A stretch of 64,000 nt of DNA, from NCBI GenBank assembly GCA_025642075.2, contig JAODUO010000029.1, forward strand, positions 5,001-69,000, read 5' to 3'. Position 1 is the stretch's first letter. Every line of letters starts with the position of its first letter. The notes beneath the pieces are model-generated. The model was not told where the DNA came from and did no database searches. It saw only the letters and a program-made list of their open reading frames with translations. Positions 1 to 10,491 of this stretch are shown here, one piece after another. The DNA comes from Ridgeia piscesae. Taxonomy: Eukaryota > Annelida > Polychaeta > Sabellida > Siboglinidae. The position numbers were made by a program, and so were the translations under genes.

Positions 1-500
1 AGAGGCAGAGGGAGGCAGAGGCAGAGGCGACGAGGCAGAGGCAGAGGAGAGGCAGAGGCGAGGCGAGGCAGAGGCGAGGGAGGCGAGGAGAGGAGAGGCA
101 GAGAGAGGGAGAGGGAGGGGGGGCGAGGCAGGGGGCGAGGCGAGGCAGAGGCAGAGGCGAGGCGAGGCGAGGCGAGGCGAGGCGAGGCAGAGGCAGAGGC
201 AGAGGGAGAGGCAGAGGCAGAGGCGAGGCGAGGCGAGGCAGAGGCAGGGCGAAGGAGACAGAGGCAGAGGCGAGGCAGGGCAGAGGCAGAGGCAGAGGCA
301 GAGGCAGAGGCAAGGGGCAGAGGCAGAGGGAGAGGGAGAGGCAGAGGGAGAGCAGAGGGAGAGGGAGAGGGAGAGGGAGAGGGAGAGGGAGAGGGAGAGG
401 GAGAGGGAGAGGGAGAGGGAGAGGAAAGGAGAGGGAGAAGCAGAAGCAGAAGCAGAAGCAGAAGCAGAGGAGAAAAAGAAGAAACAAAAGAGGAAAAAGG
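1..500. repeat. Purine-rich simple repeat (GAGGCA/GAGGCG/GAGGGA)n
   Basis: Almost uninterrupted purine-rich hexanucleotide and pentanucleotide arrays (GAGGCA, GAGGCG, then GAGGGA, then AGAAGC) with no complex sequence. The + strand is nearly free of T. No gene is visible. Polypurine tracts of this kind are prone to assembly and basecalling error, so exact lengths are not reliable. Confidence 0.9.
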
Positions 501-507
501 AAAAAAC

Positions 508-760
508 AGAACGAGTGAGTGAGTGAGGTGAGTGAGTGAGTGATGGTGGTGGTGGTGAAGGTGAGGTGGTGGTGGTGGGTGGTGAGTGGTGGTGGTGAGT
601 GAGGTGAGTGAGTGGTGGTGAGTGGTGGTGGTGGTGGTGGGGTAGGTGAGTGAGTGAGTGAGTGAGTGAGTGAGTGAGTGAGTGAGTGAGTGAGTGAGTG
701 AGTGAGTGAGTGTGAGTGAGTGAGTGAGTGAGTGAGTGAGTGAGTGTGTTGTCTGCTATG
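508..760. repeat. (GTGA)n tetranucleotide microsatellite with (GGT)n interruptions
   Basis: Runs of GTGA interrupted by GGT blocks, followed to about 860 by degenerate TG-rich sequence. It directly adjoins the purine array and contains no coding signal. Confidence 0.9.
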
Positions 761-984
761 CTGTTGTGTGCGTGTAGCTGTGGTGGTGTGTATGTAGATG
801 TATGTGAGTGTGTGTAGATGTGTGTGAGTGTGTGCATGTGTGTGGGTGTATTTAAGTGTAGTGATGTGATGGTATCATATGTTATGAGCAGTCCCATATT
901 AATAAACTATTATTAAAAATCAAGACCAGTGTGCTATATAACAAACGTGTAGCTTCTAAACACAAGACTAAAAAATATGTTGGT

Positions 985-1325
985 TAAGCCAACGTTGGCC
1001 GAACATAAAAACCACATACACATATTAAGCTTAAATGTTGGCTCAACTTTGGGCCAACATTTGCCCAACAAAAAACACATACTGCCCATAAGAAGCTTAC
1101 ATTGGCCCAATATTGAGCCAATGTTGACCCAACACAAAACCAATGTTGGCCCAACGTTGGATTATAATTTGCCAACATTGGCCCAATGTAGGGCCAACGA
1201 GCTAAATGGCGTTGGCCCAACGTATGTTGCCAACGTTAGCCCAATGTAAAATGCCAACATTGGCACAACGTAGTCTGCTATCTGGGGGCTGATCCAACGT
1301 TGGCCCAACGTTGGCCCAACGTTAA
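985..1325. repeat. Palindromic GTTGGCCCAAC minisatellite, left block
   Basis: Many imperfect copies of CCAACGTTGGCCCAACGTTGG-like units separated by short variable spacers. The unit is self-complementary (CCAACGTTGG, TTGGGCCAA), so short open frames appear on both strands and none is a gene. The block ends with a CGTAGTCTGCTATCTGGG motif. Nearly the same motif recurs at the end of the 6065-6175 block, so the two blocks belong to one repeat family in the same orientation. Confidence 0.8.
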
Positions 1326-1929
1326 CCCAAATTTGTATAACTGAAAATTTTACTGTATAATTATGTGGATTGGGTCATTAATTAAACCACCGCTGTACCA
1401 ACATTAATAATATGATCTGGCGGGAAAATTGGCAGATGTAGAGGTTTGAAATTGGTGGTGTATAAAATTTCAAAAACAAGCGGAAATATTGATTGATAAG
1501 TATTATTCTTGTGTTAAGGTTATTCATAAAGTGGTACTGGACATATATTGAGTAGTAGTTTTGGTTAAAGTTTGTTAGTTAACAGTATTTTTGAACAGAT
1601 TAATATAGTGGGTGATAAAAGGGTAATCTAGCCTTCGACAAATTGTAAACAAGATTGAGCAAATCTCTTTAGTTTATATAGTATATAAGAGATAAAGCAA
1701 TAAGAGTAACAACTACATATGTAAGATAAAACTGTGAATAGGTATCATTGTTGTTATTAAAAATAAACAAGCGTTTTAGTAGGAAACCCTTTTTTGTTTG
1801 TTTATATAGGTAGTGTCCAACGTTTCCGCTAGGGAACGGTACCAGTACAGACTAAACTTATTGTTCATGGTAGCATAGGTAGTAGTTGTTTATAACATAA
1901 AGTTTGCTGCAGTTGCTGTATACAATAAA
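1326..1929. other. AT-rich stretch upstream of LINE ORF1, no gene seen
   Basis: About 600 bp of AT-rich sequence with no convincing ORF. It may be the 5' untranslated region of the adjacent LINE, but the left LINE boundary cannot be fixed here because the second LINE copy is 5'-truncated and does not cover this part. Confidence 0.4.
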
Positions 1930-1991
1930 CAAACAGTCTTTCTAAAGACTAAGTTGGTTTAAACTAAGAGTTGATTTTGACAAATTGTAAT

Positions 1992-2915
1992 ATGGCACCT
2001 GGCAAGCGGCAAGTGAAGGCAAGGAGGCACTTGGTGTGTAACCACTGCCACAGCTTGGTGGATTTTGCCGTATCGGGGTGCGGAAAAACTTGGTCAGACA
2101 ACGGAGGAAGGGTTTACGTTTCAATGTTTAGGGTGTTGGAAAGTGGACTGTCTGACAGCAGAGTTAGCTAGGCTAACGGATATTGTGAAAGGGATGCAGA
2201 GTGGAGGGAGGGTGAAAGAACAACAGAAAACATGACATGCAGGAAGGTGACAGGGGAGAAAGTGACAGTAGAGAAGGAGGGAGGGAAAAGGGGACAGGAG
2301 ATGAGAGAAGTAGATGCGACAGGAGGTAAGACGAATGGAAGAAAGGAAGCGAGAGGTGATGTCACCAAACGGAAGTCAATAACAAGGACGATGACAGGAA
2401 GAAAAGAGACCGGAAAGAAAGGAACAACAGAGAAAGCGGCAGGGGGAAAAGTCAGCAACAAGGGAGATGCAAAACGGAGGAGCTACTCTGAAGCAGTGAT
2501 CGAGGGGGCATTGAGAACAGAAAGGGTATTTATGGGAGACTCCATTTTGCGAAAGACAGACAGGACATTAAGCAAAGGAGAAGACGTTGTTGTTTGTCTT
2601 CAGGGGGCTAGGATAGAGCATGTGACTGAACGGGTAGAGAACGTTTTGGGGCATGGCCAAGGGGGGTCTATATTAGTACATGTAGGGACGAACAATGCAG
2701 ACAGGGATGGAACAACCAGGATAGTAAAGAGATACAGAGAGTTGGTAGAGACACTGAAGAAGACGAGAGTTGAACAGATCATACTCTCAGGAATCTTGCC
2801 AGTGATGAAGGGAAGGGGAACAACATTTAGAAATTGCAAGAGGATGGCAATTAACGGACTATTAGAGCAGATGTGTGAAGAAGGAGTTGGATTTGTGGGG
2901 ATATTTTGTTGGTAA
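1992..2915 (+). pseudogene. LINE ORF1: zinc-finger-like plus SGNH-hydrolase-like protein (frameshifted)
   Basis: The first ATG at 1992 opens a basic leader followed by CNHC. After a frame change near 2080 the sequence reads FQCLGCW, so a C-x2-C...C-x2-C zinc finger was probably split by a one-base indel. A long open frame (227 codons from 2232) then carries a lysine/threonine/glycine-rich linker and an esterase-like domain: GDS in VFMGDSIL (block I) and VHVGTNNAD (block III). This matches the SGNH-type ORF1 of CR1 elements, thought to act in RNP formation or lipid contact. The terminal His/Asp block is not clear and the ORF ends at 2915 by a probable frameshift. The frameshifts could partly be assembly errors. 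Confidence 0.7.
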
Positions 2916-3129
2916 AGAAGACATGTTTATGAGAGATGGCCTCCATCTAAACGGAAAGAGGACGCAGCAGTGTTCTCCGAGAACCTTCTTCGATCGATGA
3001 ATAATGGAACAGGTTGCAACTTTTTAAACTAGTTTCGCAGGGGGGATACACAGAGAAGCCAAATACTAGAGGCATAGATAAAGATAGCAAAAGACATCAG
3101 CAAAGAACAGCCTGGAAAGCCCTACGGAA

Positions 3130-5939
3130 TTTTGTTATAAATGTGTTTGTTTAAATGCAAGGAGAGCATAGTAAACAAAAGAAATGAACTAAACATAATG
3201 GTAGAAGATATTGACCCTTACATAATAGGTATAACTGAATCTTGGGCCACACCATCGATATGTCAGATGCCGAATTAGGAATGACAGGGTATGTAATGTT
3301 TAGGAAAGATAGATTAAGAAGAAGGGGAGGCGGAGTTATTTTTATATATTAAAGAATCCATTCAAGCTTATGAAATAAAATTAGAAAAAGAAGCAGAATG
3401 TGAAGAAGCTGTCTGGTGTAACATAGTACAGGAAACTCAACATTAACTGTTGGGTTAGTGTATCAGAGTCCAAACATAAGCATAGAAGAGAATGAAAAAA
3501 TACATAACGCTATCCAAGAAGTGAGTAAACGGGACTGTATTATTATGGGGGATTTTAACCATGGGCATATACAGTGGACTTCTCTACAGAGTACCGGGAG
3601 AGAGGATCAAGAGTTTTTAAATTTAGTACAAGATAGTTTCCTTTCTCAACATGTGTTAGAAGCAACCAAGGACGAGAATGTGTTAGACATAGTATTGAGA
3701 ACTCACAGAAGGAATTTGTTGATAATGTCAAGATATGTGAGCCACTGGGGTGTAGTGATCACAACCAGATACATTTTATCATCAAAGTAAAGGGAGAACG
3801 GAATAGAAAAATAAGGTACAGGAAAAAATTTCACAAAGGAAGATATATAAGGACATGAGGGAATATTTAGCAAAGATAGACTGGAATAACACACTGAAAA
3901 ATAAGACAGCAACAGAATGCTGGAATATTTTAAAGAGTGAAATTGACTGCGTCGTTGACAAATTTGTCCCCTTGAAAAAACAGGGGAAACGGTCAAAGAA
4001 GAAACACTTATCGAAGGAAGCCATAAGAAAAATCAAGTACAAGCAAATGATGTGGAAGACATATAGACATACCGGAAGTGAAGAAGACTATAGCAATTAT
4101 AAAGAAGCACTTAATCAAGCTACAGCTGAAATTAGAAATTCAAAGAGAAGCTACGAACAAAAAATTTAATATAAAACTTTATTTTGCTTTTAATATAAAA
4201 CATGACAGCAAGAGTTTTTATGCGTATGTTCGAAGTAAACAGAAAGTTCAGGATAAGGTCGGTCCTCTAGAAGGTAGTGATGGAAACATAATAACAGCTA
4301 GAGGGATTCTTAATGGCAGAAAACCTAAATGAGTACTTTAGTTCGGTGTTTACCAGGGAAGATATTAGTATATTACCAGTACTTGAGACTAAGTTCGAAG
4401 GGAGAGAGTTTGACTATTTAGGACAACTAATTGTAACCCCAACAATGGTAGCTATGAAAATAAGAGATATGAAGGATAATAAATCACCTGGAGTGGATGG
4501 AATTCCTCCCAAATTACTATTGGAAATTGTAGAACAAATCAGCATACCGCTTGCAACAGTGTTGAATTTGTCATTAGAGGAGGGAATAGTTCCAGAATGG
4601 AAAGAAGCAAACATTATACCATTATTTAAAAAAGGTTCGAGGAACAAGTCAGAGAACTATAGACCAGTGAGTTTAACATCGGTGATTTTCAAACTATTAG
4701 AAAGACTAATTAAAGATCACATGGTTGATTTTCTTGTTAAAAATAAATTGATAAACCCATCTCAACATGGGTTTTTAAAAGCGAGGTCATGCTTAACAAA
4801 TATGTTATGTTTTTTTGGAAAGATGTCACAAAGTGGCTAGATGAGGGATCACCGGTAGATATAATCTACTTAGATTTTAAAAAGCCTTTGACAAAGTGCC
4901 ACACCAAAGACTCCTACTTAAACTAAAGGCCCATGGCATAGGAAATGGAATGATCAACTGGATAGAAAAATGGCTTATTGATAGAAGACAAAGAGTAGTA
5001 GTTGATGGGGAGGTTTCAAACTGGAAATCGGTTTTGAGTGGAGTACCGCAGGGATCAGTACTGGAACCTATTTTATTCTTAATATGTATCAATGATTTCG
5101 ATGATGACATAGCAAGCAAGGTGTTGAAGTTTGCGGACGACACAAAAGTGTTTAGGAAAATTAAAAGTGATGCAGATAGACAGCATTTACAAGATGATCT
5201 TAATAAGTTGATAGACTGGTCTGAGAAGTGGCAAATGCTGTTTAATTTTGAAAAGTGTAAGTGCCTTCACACAGGACATGGGAATGAAGATGCACAATAT
5301 ACAATGGGTGATACTGTACTAAACACTACCTTAAAGGAAAAGGACTTAGGGTTAACTATTAGTGCTGACATGAAGGTATCAGAGCAGTGTGGAATTGCAG
5401 CAACGAAGGGAAACCAAATTCTTGGATTAATTAGGCGAAATATAGTGTACAAAGAAAAAGAACTAATAATACCGCTGTATAAAGCAATAGTTAGGCCTCA
5501 CTTAGAATATTGTATACAGGCATGGAGGCCATATCGCAAGAAGGATATTGATATGCTAGAAAGAGTACAAAGGAGAGCAACCAAAATGATACAAAAACTC
5601 AGGAATATTAGTTATGAAATGCGTCTAAAAGAATGTGGCTTAACAACACTAGAAACTAGAAGATTGAGAGGAGATCAGATTGAGGTGTTTAAAATATTGA
5701 ATGGATATGAAAATATTGAAAGAAATATTTTTTTCACAGTCAAGGAAGAGAGAAGGACTAGAGGACATGGAGTTACATTAGCAAAGAAGCAGTGTAGACT
5801 AGATATTAGAAAATTTTCATTTTCACAAAGAACAGTAAAGGAATGGAACAGATTAGCAGCTGATTGTGTAGGTGCTAGTAGTGTTAATATATTTAAAAAT
5901 AAAATCGACATATACCTAAGAAGGGCGGGGTATACTTAG
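3130..5939 (+). pseudogene. LINE ORF2: endonuclease/reverse transcriptase (multiply frameshifted)
   Basis: The endonuclease part shows ITESWA (about 3230), IIMGDFNHG (about 3540) and DIVL, matching the apurinic-like EEP endonuclease of LINEs; frameshifts occur near 3250, 3340 and 3750. The reverse transcriptase starts near 4313 with KSPGVDGIP, then NYRPVSLTS, YLDFKK, GVPQGSVL and the catalytic FADDTK at about 5125. A frame change near 4830 splits the fingers from the palm. The C-terminal part carries RPHLEYCIQ, RVQRRATK and RTVKEWNRL, typical of CR1/Jockey-type thumb regions, and stops at 5939. The frame from 4896 to 5939 is intact over 347 codons, so decay is moderate. Confidence 0.85.
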
Positions 5940-6064
5940 ATAGATAGGTTGGACTCTCGATAAGCCAAATGGCTTCCTAGTCCACCTGCCATCTAGAGTT
6001 GAATCTCTAGGTGGCAATCTTGTTAAATCTTGTTAAATATCAAACTCAGTTTATTTGAAATTTA

Positions 6065-6175
6065 TGTTGGCGGTACATCGTTGGCCCAACGTTGTTCACC
6101 CAACGCCAATATTATGCCAACGGTACCATAGTTGGGCCAACGTTGGGCCAACGTAGACTTGCTATCTGGGTAGCT
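6065..6175. repeat. Palindromic GTTGGCCCAAC minisatellite, right block
   Basis: GTTGGCCCAACGTTG and TTGGGCCAACGTTGGGCCA units recur immediately after the LINE 3' tail, ending in a GCTATCTGGGTAGCTG motif shared with the left block. Same family on both sides suggests that the LINE inserted into a pre-existing palindromic element, or that both blocks travel with it. Confidence 0.75.
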
Positions 6176-6348
6176 GCACTATCAAGACATACCTCGATCA
6201 AAACCTGTTTTTATTGTCTCATGATAATTTTCGACAAATAACTTTGCTGAAAGGTTTTTGTCGATATCAAACTAAAGATGTTTTTAATATGAGATTCGGC
6301 GTTATATATTATAATTAACGTATGGTAACTAATGACAACGACTGACTC

Positions 6349-6358
6349 GCGCATGCGC
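6349..6358. promoter_or_regulatory. NRF1-type palindromic site
   Basis: GCGCATGCGC is a perfect match to the palindromic core bound by NRF1-family factors at many animal promoters. It lies in the CpG-containing region upstream of CARF. Function is inferred from the motif alone. Confidence 0.35.
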
Positions 6359-7187
6359 AGAAACGTCAGCCGGATACATTTTAACGTCCGAAAAAAATTT
6401 AAACGCTACAACGCAACAAAATATTAACGTTTGGCCAGGCTGAGTTGTTGGACGGTTAAGCTTTCGTTTTTTCTGAAACTTATAACACGTTAACAGAACA
6501 GCAACAAGTAATTAAGCCGGAACGACTTTAATCGACATTATTTCCCCGCCCTACCCTAATATACAAAACAAAAACGGCCATCGTCGTTATTATCGCATGC
6601 ATTCATATAACATGCAAACGAATAAGCATGTTGCCTCAGTTGCATCATGTTTATGTTTGCGTCTAGATTATATAAAACAATTAAATAAGCAACAGCAGCA
6701 CCCGCGGAAAACTAGGAATGTCGCCCTGGTGGTAAAACATCGAACTAACCGAACCTGTCGCCATATTGTGCGAAGACGAGGTTTGCTGATGTCGAGGTTT
6801 GTGACTCGTTTTGACCATTTCCCTCTTGTTTTTAAAAGATGTGTTTGCGGCATCATGTTCTTCGTTGCTACCAATACTTTTACGGACAACCTTATGTTAT
6901 TTGAAACAATGATGCTGCATACAGCAGTGAAACCCCCTAATCCGTGTCTTTTGTTGCCGGATGCTGCCATTTTAATTTCCAGATATTTGTAATAATGTTG
7001 AGTTGCTCAGACGCGGCGAGCTTTGAAGTTTGACATGACTTCGCTACTTCGCTTGGTCCAAAAAAAATTGTCCATATTTTACCATAGTCATAAATACGAA
7101 CATGTCCTCTTCTCTTTCGTGTTTTACTGCTCAATATTCATCTTGATTTATTCGCAGCTTTCTGACGTATTCAACATAAAAATGTCG

Positions 7188-7370
7188 GTGTTGTTTCGGT
7201 GTGCCAATAATGGGCAGTCGGAAGATTCGGCCCAAATCGGAATCGTCCGTTTCTGAATTTCTGCAATTGCGAAGTTCGGGTTATTTGCGCTCGCATGGGC
7301 CGAATCAGCCGTATCTGCAAAGGGTACTGACGAGTTACATGGGCCGAATCGTCCATCCTGCCTGTGACCT
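7188..7370. repeat. Degenerate GGGCCGAATCRTCCG motif cluster, left
   Basis: Several copies of a GGGCCGAATC-(A/G)TCCG-like motif in both orientations. The same motif recurs at 8430-8605, on the other side of the MITE at 7549-8216. The two clusters may be parts of one older element split by insertion. Confidence 0.4.
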
Positions 7371-7548
7371 GTAATCGGATGACTTCTTATGTTGGGAAAT
7401 ACATTATTAATTTTAGTACACAATAATTATTAAGTTTTATTCGGCAAAATATCAATCTTTTGCTGTGTAATAATGGTCTATAATATCAGTGACAGTGTGT
7501 GATAATATTTATCTGTCCTGCTTTGACGTGCATATTATTTGGACCCAT

Positions 7549-8216
7549 GACATTTTGGTAAAGCCTAAAGGACACTTTGGTAATCAACATTTTGGTAACA
7601 AGACATTTTGATAAAACTACTGAAAATAATCTAGTCTGCATATCAGGAAGTACCCTGTTGAGATGTCAGTGAGATGTCAGTCAGTTAAACCATTTATAAA
7701 TGAGGATGGTCCAGACAGGGAACTTGGCTTCCCACCCTCAGTCAGGCATGGTCTGAAGGGAACGTGGCTTCCAAATAGGAGTGGTGGTGGCTAGTGTTCA
7801 ACCACATACTACAGCTGACCAGTGGCTAGCAGGATACATTTAAATCCAGACATACATAAAGTGATGTCATACATGTGAACATGGAGTTATCAACAACAAC
7901 CAGGGGATAAGCAAAGCTTTTTGTGGAATGGCTATGCATATAATGCGTATTCCAAGCACATAGAGAAAAATGGCATGATACTGTGGCGTTGCACATGTCT
8001 TGCAAGCATGCATTTCCCTGCTAGTGTGTACACCAACTTGCTGCAATGATACATGTGACTAGGGATTAAATTGTTACAGTAGTTACATTAATTTACTATT
8101 ATTAACTGCAAAGTATTTATATAAAGAAATATGCCTTTAAAGAATATTTGTTGGTTTTACCAAAATGTCTGGTTACCAAAATGTCCTGTTACCAAAACGT
8201 CCATTACCAAAGTGTC
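7549..8216. mobile_element. MITE-like element with compound terminal inverted repeats
   Basis: The left end reads GACATTTTGGTAAA followed by GACACTTTGGTAA, ACATTTTGGTAAC and GACATTTTGATAA. The right end carries the same units as reverse complement (TTACCAAAATGTC, TTACCAAAATGTCC, TTACCAAAACGTCC, TTACCAAAGTGTC). Each arm is therefore itself a tandem array of a roughly 15-17 bp unit, about 65-70 bp long, enclosing about 540 bp without a transposase ORF. This is a non-autonomous DNA-transposon architecture. The superfamily is unassigned because no clear target-site duplication is visible. Confidence 0.65.
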
Positions 8217-8355
8217 TGGATACCGTATTAGTAATTTTGTGATGGGAACCTATTTTGCATATTCTTTCATTGCGTATTGTGTATAATATATATTTATATT
8301 ATAATTTTTAGTAGATATTAATTATTATTCGGGACATTGTAATATGTTTATATAT

Positions 8356-8360
<5 letters not shown>

Positions 8361-8426
<66 letters not shown>
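8361..8426. repeat. (AT)n microsatellite
   Basis: Uninterrupted alternating TA of about 60 bp, preceded by a short GT run. Confidence 0.95.
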
Positions 8427-8429
<3 letters not shown>

Positions 8430-8431
<2 letters not shown>

Positions 8432-8605
8432 AGTGGGCCAAATCATCCGTCCTTAGCTGTCCGTCTGCTGCTGGTGTACAGTTGGCGTATCCAACACGGC
8501 ACCCCTGCGTTTTAACGAGGTGGGCCGAATCATCTGTCTGAGTGGGTTGGGGTGGGTCGAATCATCCATTGGGGTGGGCTGAATCATCCGGGACCCCCAG
8601 TATTT
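8430..8605. repeat. GGGCCGAATCATCCG motif cluster, right
   Basis: Four spaced copies of a G-GGCC/T-GAATCATCC-like motif, matching the cluster at 7188-7370. No coding signal. Confidence 0.4.
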
Positions 8606-8884
8606 TTGACTGCCCAACCAACCAAAACTGGCAAGAGCATCTGCCACATGCACAGCCAAAAAGACTAGATTGAACACTCATCTCCATTCTTTTTCCCCTC
8701 AGCATCGGCCATACAATAGATTATCAATGAACTGTCCACCGCCATCATGGACACAGCCTAATAGTTGTTGTTGACAATAATTTCAGATAGACCAACCCTT
8801 TAGTCTAGAAAAAAATTGTTTTTTATCCCTCATCTTTTAAACACATGACATACGTACTGAAGAATAGAGCACAATAGAATAGCA

Positions 8885-9165
8885 TTGATATAAACTTCAT
8901 CTGCCTGGCATCCCAGCGCTCTGAGTTCAAAACCCAGATCGGGTAGGGATGATGTTTATTATTATGCAAACCTAACTTGCTGTATTATGGATAGTGTATC
9001 CCTCATGACTCGAAATTCATGTTAATGCCAGAACCACTGAGGACAGCAAGCACCCTGAGCCTAGCAGTGACCACCCAGAAAATGTATGCAACTACAACGT
9101 CTCACACGTACAATTGAGACTAGGCAAAACGGATAAAATAAAATTAAGGAAAAAACTAACAATAG
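8885..9165 (+). mobile_element. tRNA-related SINE fragment
   Basis: CCTGGCATCCCAGCGCTC followed by GAGTTCAAAACCCAG resembles the anticodon-arm to T-arm half of a tRNA, with a Pol III B-box-like GTTCAAAACC. The sequence continues into an unrelated body and an A-rich end (GATAAAATAAAATTAAGG). The 5' tRNA half with the A box is degenerate. It is not a functional tRNA gene because no full cloverleaf can be drawn. Confidence 0.4.
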
Positions 9166-9169
9166 CAGC

Positions 9170-10465
9170 AATATTAATTGATAAATCGAAATATCACTAC
9201 AGGAAACAAACTTTGAGACTGTCTCAGTGCTCTGCTATGTGCAAAATATTGACCATTCTGAAGGTAAGAACATAAGGTTAGAAATATGTAAATAATAAAT
9301 CTAGATATCATGATCACTTCAGTTTAGAGTAGATGATCACAGACAAACATTGTCTTAAAACCATATGGTGTTAAGACAATGTTTTTTAACACATTGACCG
9401 AAGTGTTGCCATGTTTTTTAACACACTGACCCAAGAAACACGCTAAACGTGTTGGGAGTAATCCATAAAATTGGTTCCAAGTACAGGTACACGTGCAACA
9501 TATACACAAATCACACTTATGCTGCATTCACATAATTTTGCTGTGTTTCTTGTCATCTCATTATGTATAACCATAGAAAATGCCAATTAGGTGATTATGG
9601 TGAAAAGGCTAGACAGTGACTATGATTCACCAAAACATATTCCATTCAATAAATAGACCAGATGATTTCAGGGCCTTTTGACATGTTTTTACCTAATTTA
9701 AACTAAAAAATTATCTTAAGCAGTACCGGTAAGTATCTTTTTTACTCTTTGTCACCCTGTTCAAACTTTTTTAAGTTTAATTTTCTGCGCAGTTTGTTGG
9801 TGATGTCATTGAAATGCAGGCTACTGGCATTAAAACATGGCATGGGTCTATATGTGGATTCCTGTTTCAGGCAGTCTCTGAAATTGCAGTCATGGCATGT
9901 AAAAGTTTTGTGTCTGGAACTGTTGGGTGTATATAATAATCATACCTATAAACTTGCTGCTGGGTATACACAAGAATATTGCTAACTGTTTTGAGTTATT
10001 TCCATACAAGTGTTACAAATGCTTAAAATTGCAATGTGATTTAATATTTTTTGGATGTTACAATTAAGAAATAAATTTTATCTACAAATATCTTGTGTAA
10101 CTGGGTATACAGTGTACCCAGGTTTTTATATTAGTTTGCTTAAATCTGCAAAAGACACACACCCATTTATATAATGTAACATTGAGCATTTGTGATGTTC
10201 AAACAGCAAAAAACAATACAAAATTATTACATATCCAGTGACAGATTTGTAGATAAAGAGTTGTCTTTATGGTGATGTAAAAACACTAATTCCACTGCAG
10301 CAATTTCAAATAACACCTGAAATACTAAACCACAGTCTAAGAGGCTGGCAACATTCAGCACCATTTATTGCCCATTAGCTGCCATTATTGGAGCCATGAA
10401 TGCTATATTTATATGTATACCATGATCATAAGTTAAATAAATAACAGAGAATGTTATGATGCATT
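9170..10465. other. AT-rich noncoding DNA upstream of the CARF coding region
   Basis: No convincing exon. It contains a short inverted repeat around 9340-9430 (AACATTGTCTTAA / TTAAGACAATGTT) and otherwise looks like intron or intergenic sequence. Confidence 0.4.
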
Positions 10466-10491
10466 TCAGTGCAAGTTGACCTACAACGTGA

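Larger units (their letters stand above)
1930..6040 (+). mobile_element. CR1-clade non-LTR retrotransposon (LINE), near full length but decayed
   Basis: In order: an ORF1 with a zinc-finger-like N-terminus and an SGNH/GDSL-esterase-like domain; an endonuclease-like segment; a reverse transcriptase with the FADDTK active-site motif; and a short 3' UTR ending in a repeated CTTGTTAAAT tail. An esterase-type ORF1 and a short tandem-repeat 3' tail instead of poly(A) are typical of CR1-clade elements. Several frameshifts break both ORFs. A second copy sits inverted at 29729-32345, and the two share the 3' end CTAGGTGGCAA plus the TTGTTAAATC tail. The 5' boundary is uncertain. Confidence 0.85.
6180..7545. 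other. CpG-containing single-copy-like region, possible promoter of the downstream + strand gene
   Basis: Unlike its neighbours this stretch keeps many CpG dinucleotides (6330-6600 and 6700-7020 especially) and contains an NRF1-type site. CARF coding starts at 10492, directly after a splice-acceptor-like TTTCAG, so its noncoding first exon(s) must lie upstream and could be here. No exon boundary can be assigned. Short ORFs on both strands lack recognisable similarity. Confidence 0.35.

Noticed and set aside
977..1249. Short ORFs on both strands near 1 kb
   Set aside because: They translate the palindromic GTTGGCCCAAC minisatellite, which is open on both strands by symmetry.
6597..6992. 131-codon ORF in the CpG-containing region
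   Set aside because: No recognisable family, a similar-length ORF on the opposite strand, and no splice-site support. More likely promoter-proximal noncoding sequence.
8885..8960. Possible tRNA gene
   Set aside because: Only a T-arm/B-box-like half is recognisable; no full cloverleaf or acceptor stem, so it is better explained as SINE sequence.
9190..9235. TTGAGACTGTCTCAGTGCTC shared loosely with 25365-25400
   Set aside because: Too short and diverged to call an element. It may be part of a SINE family but cannot be supported from two fragments.
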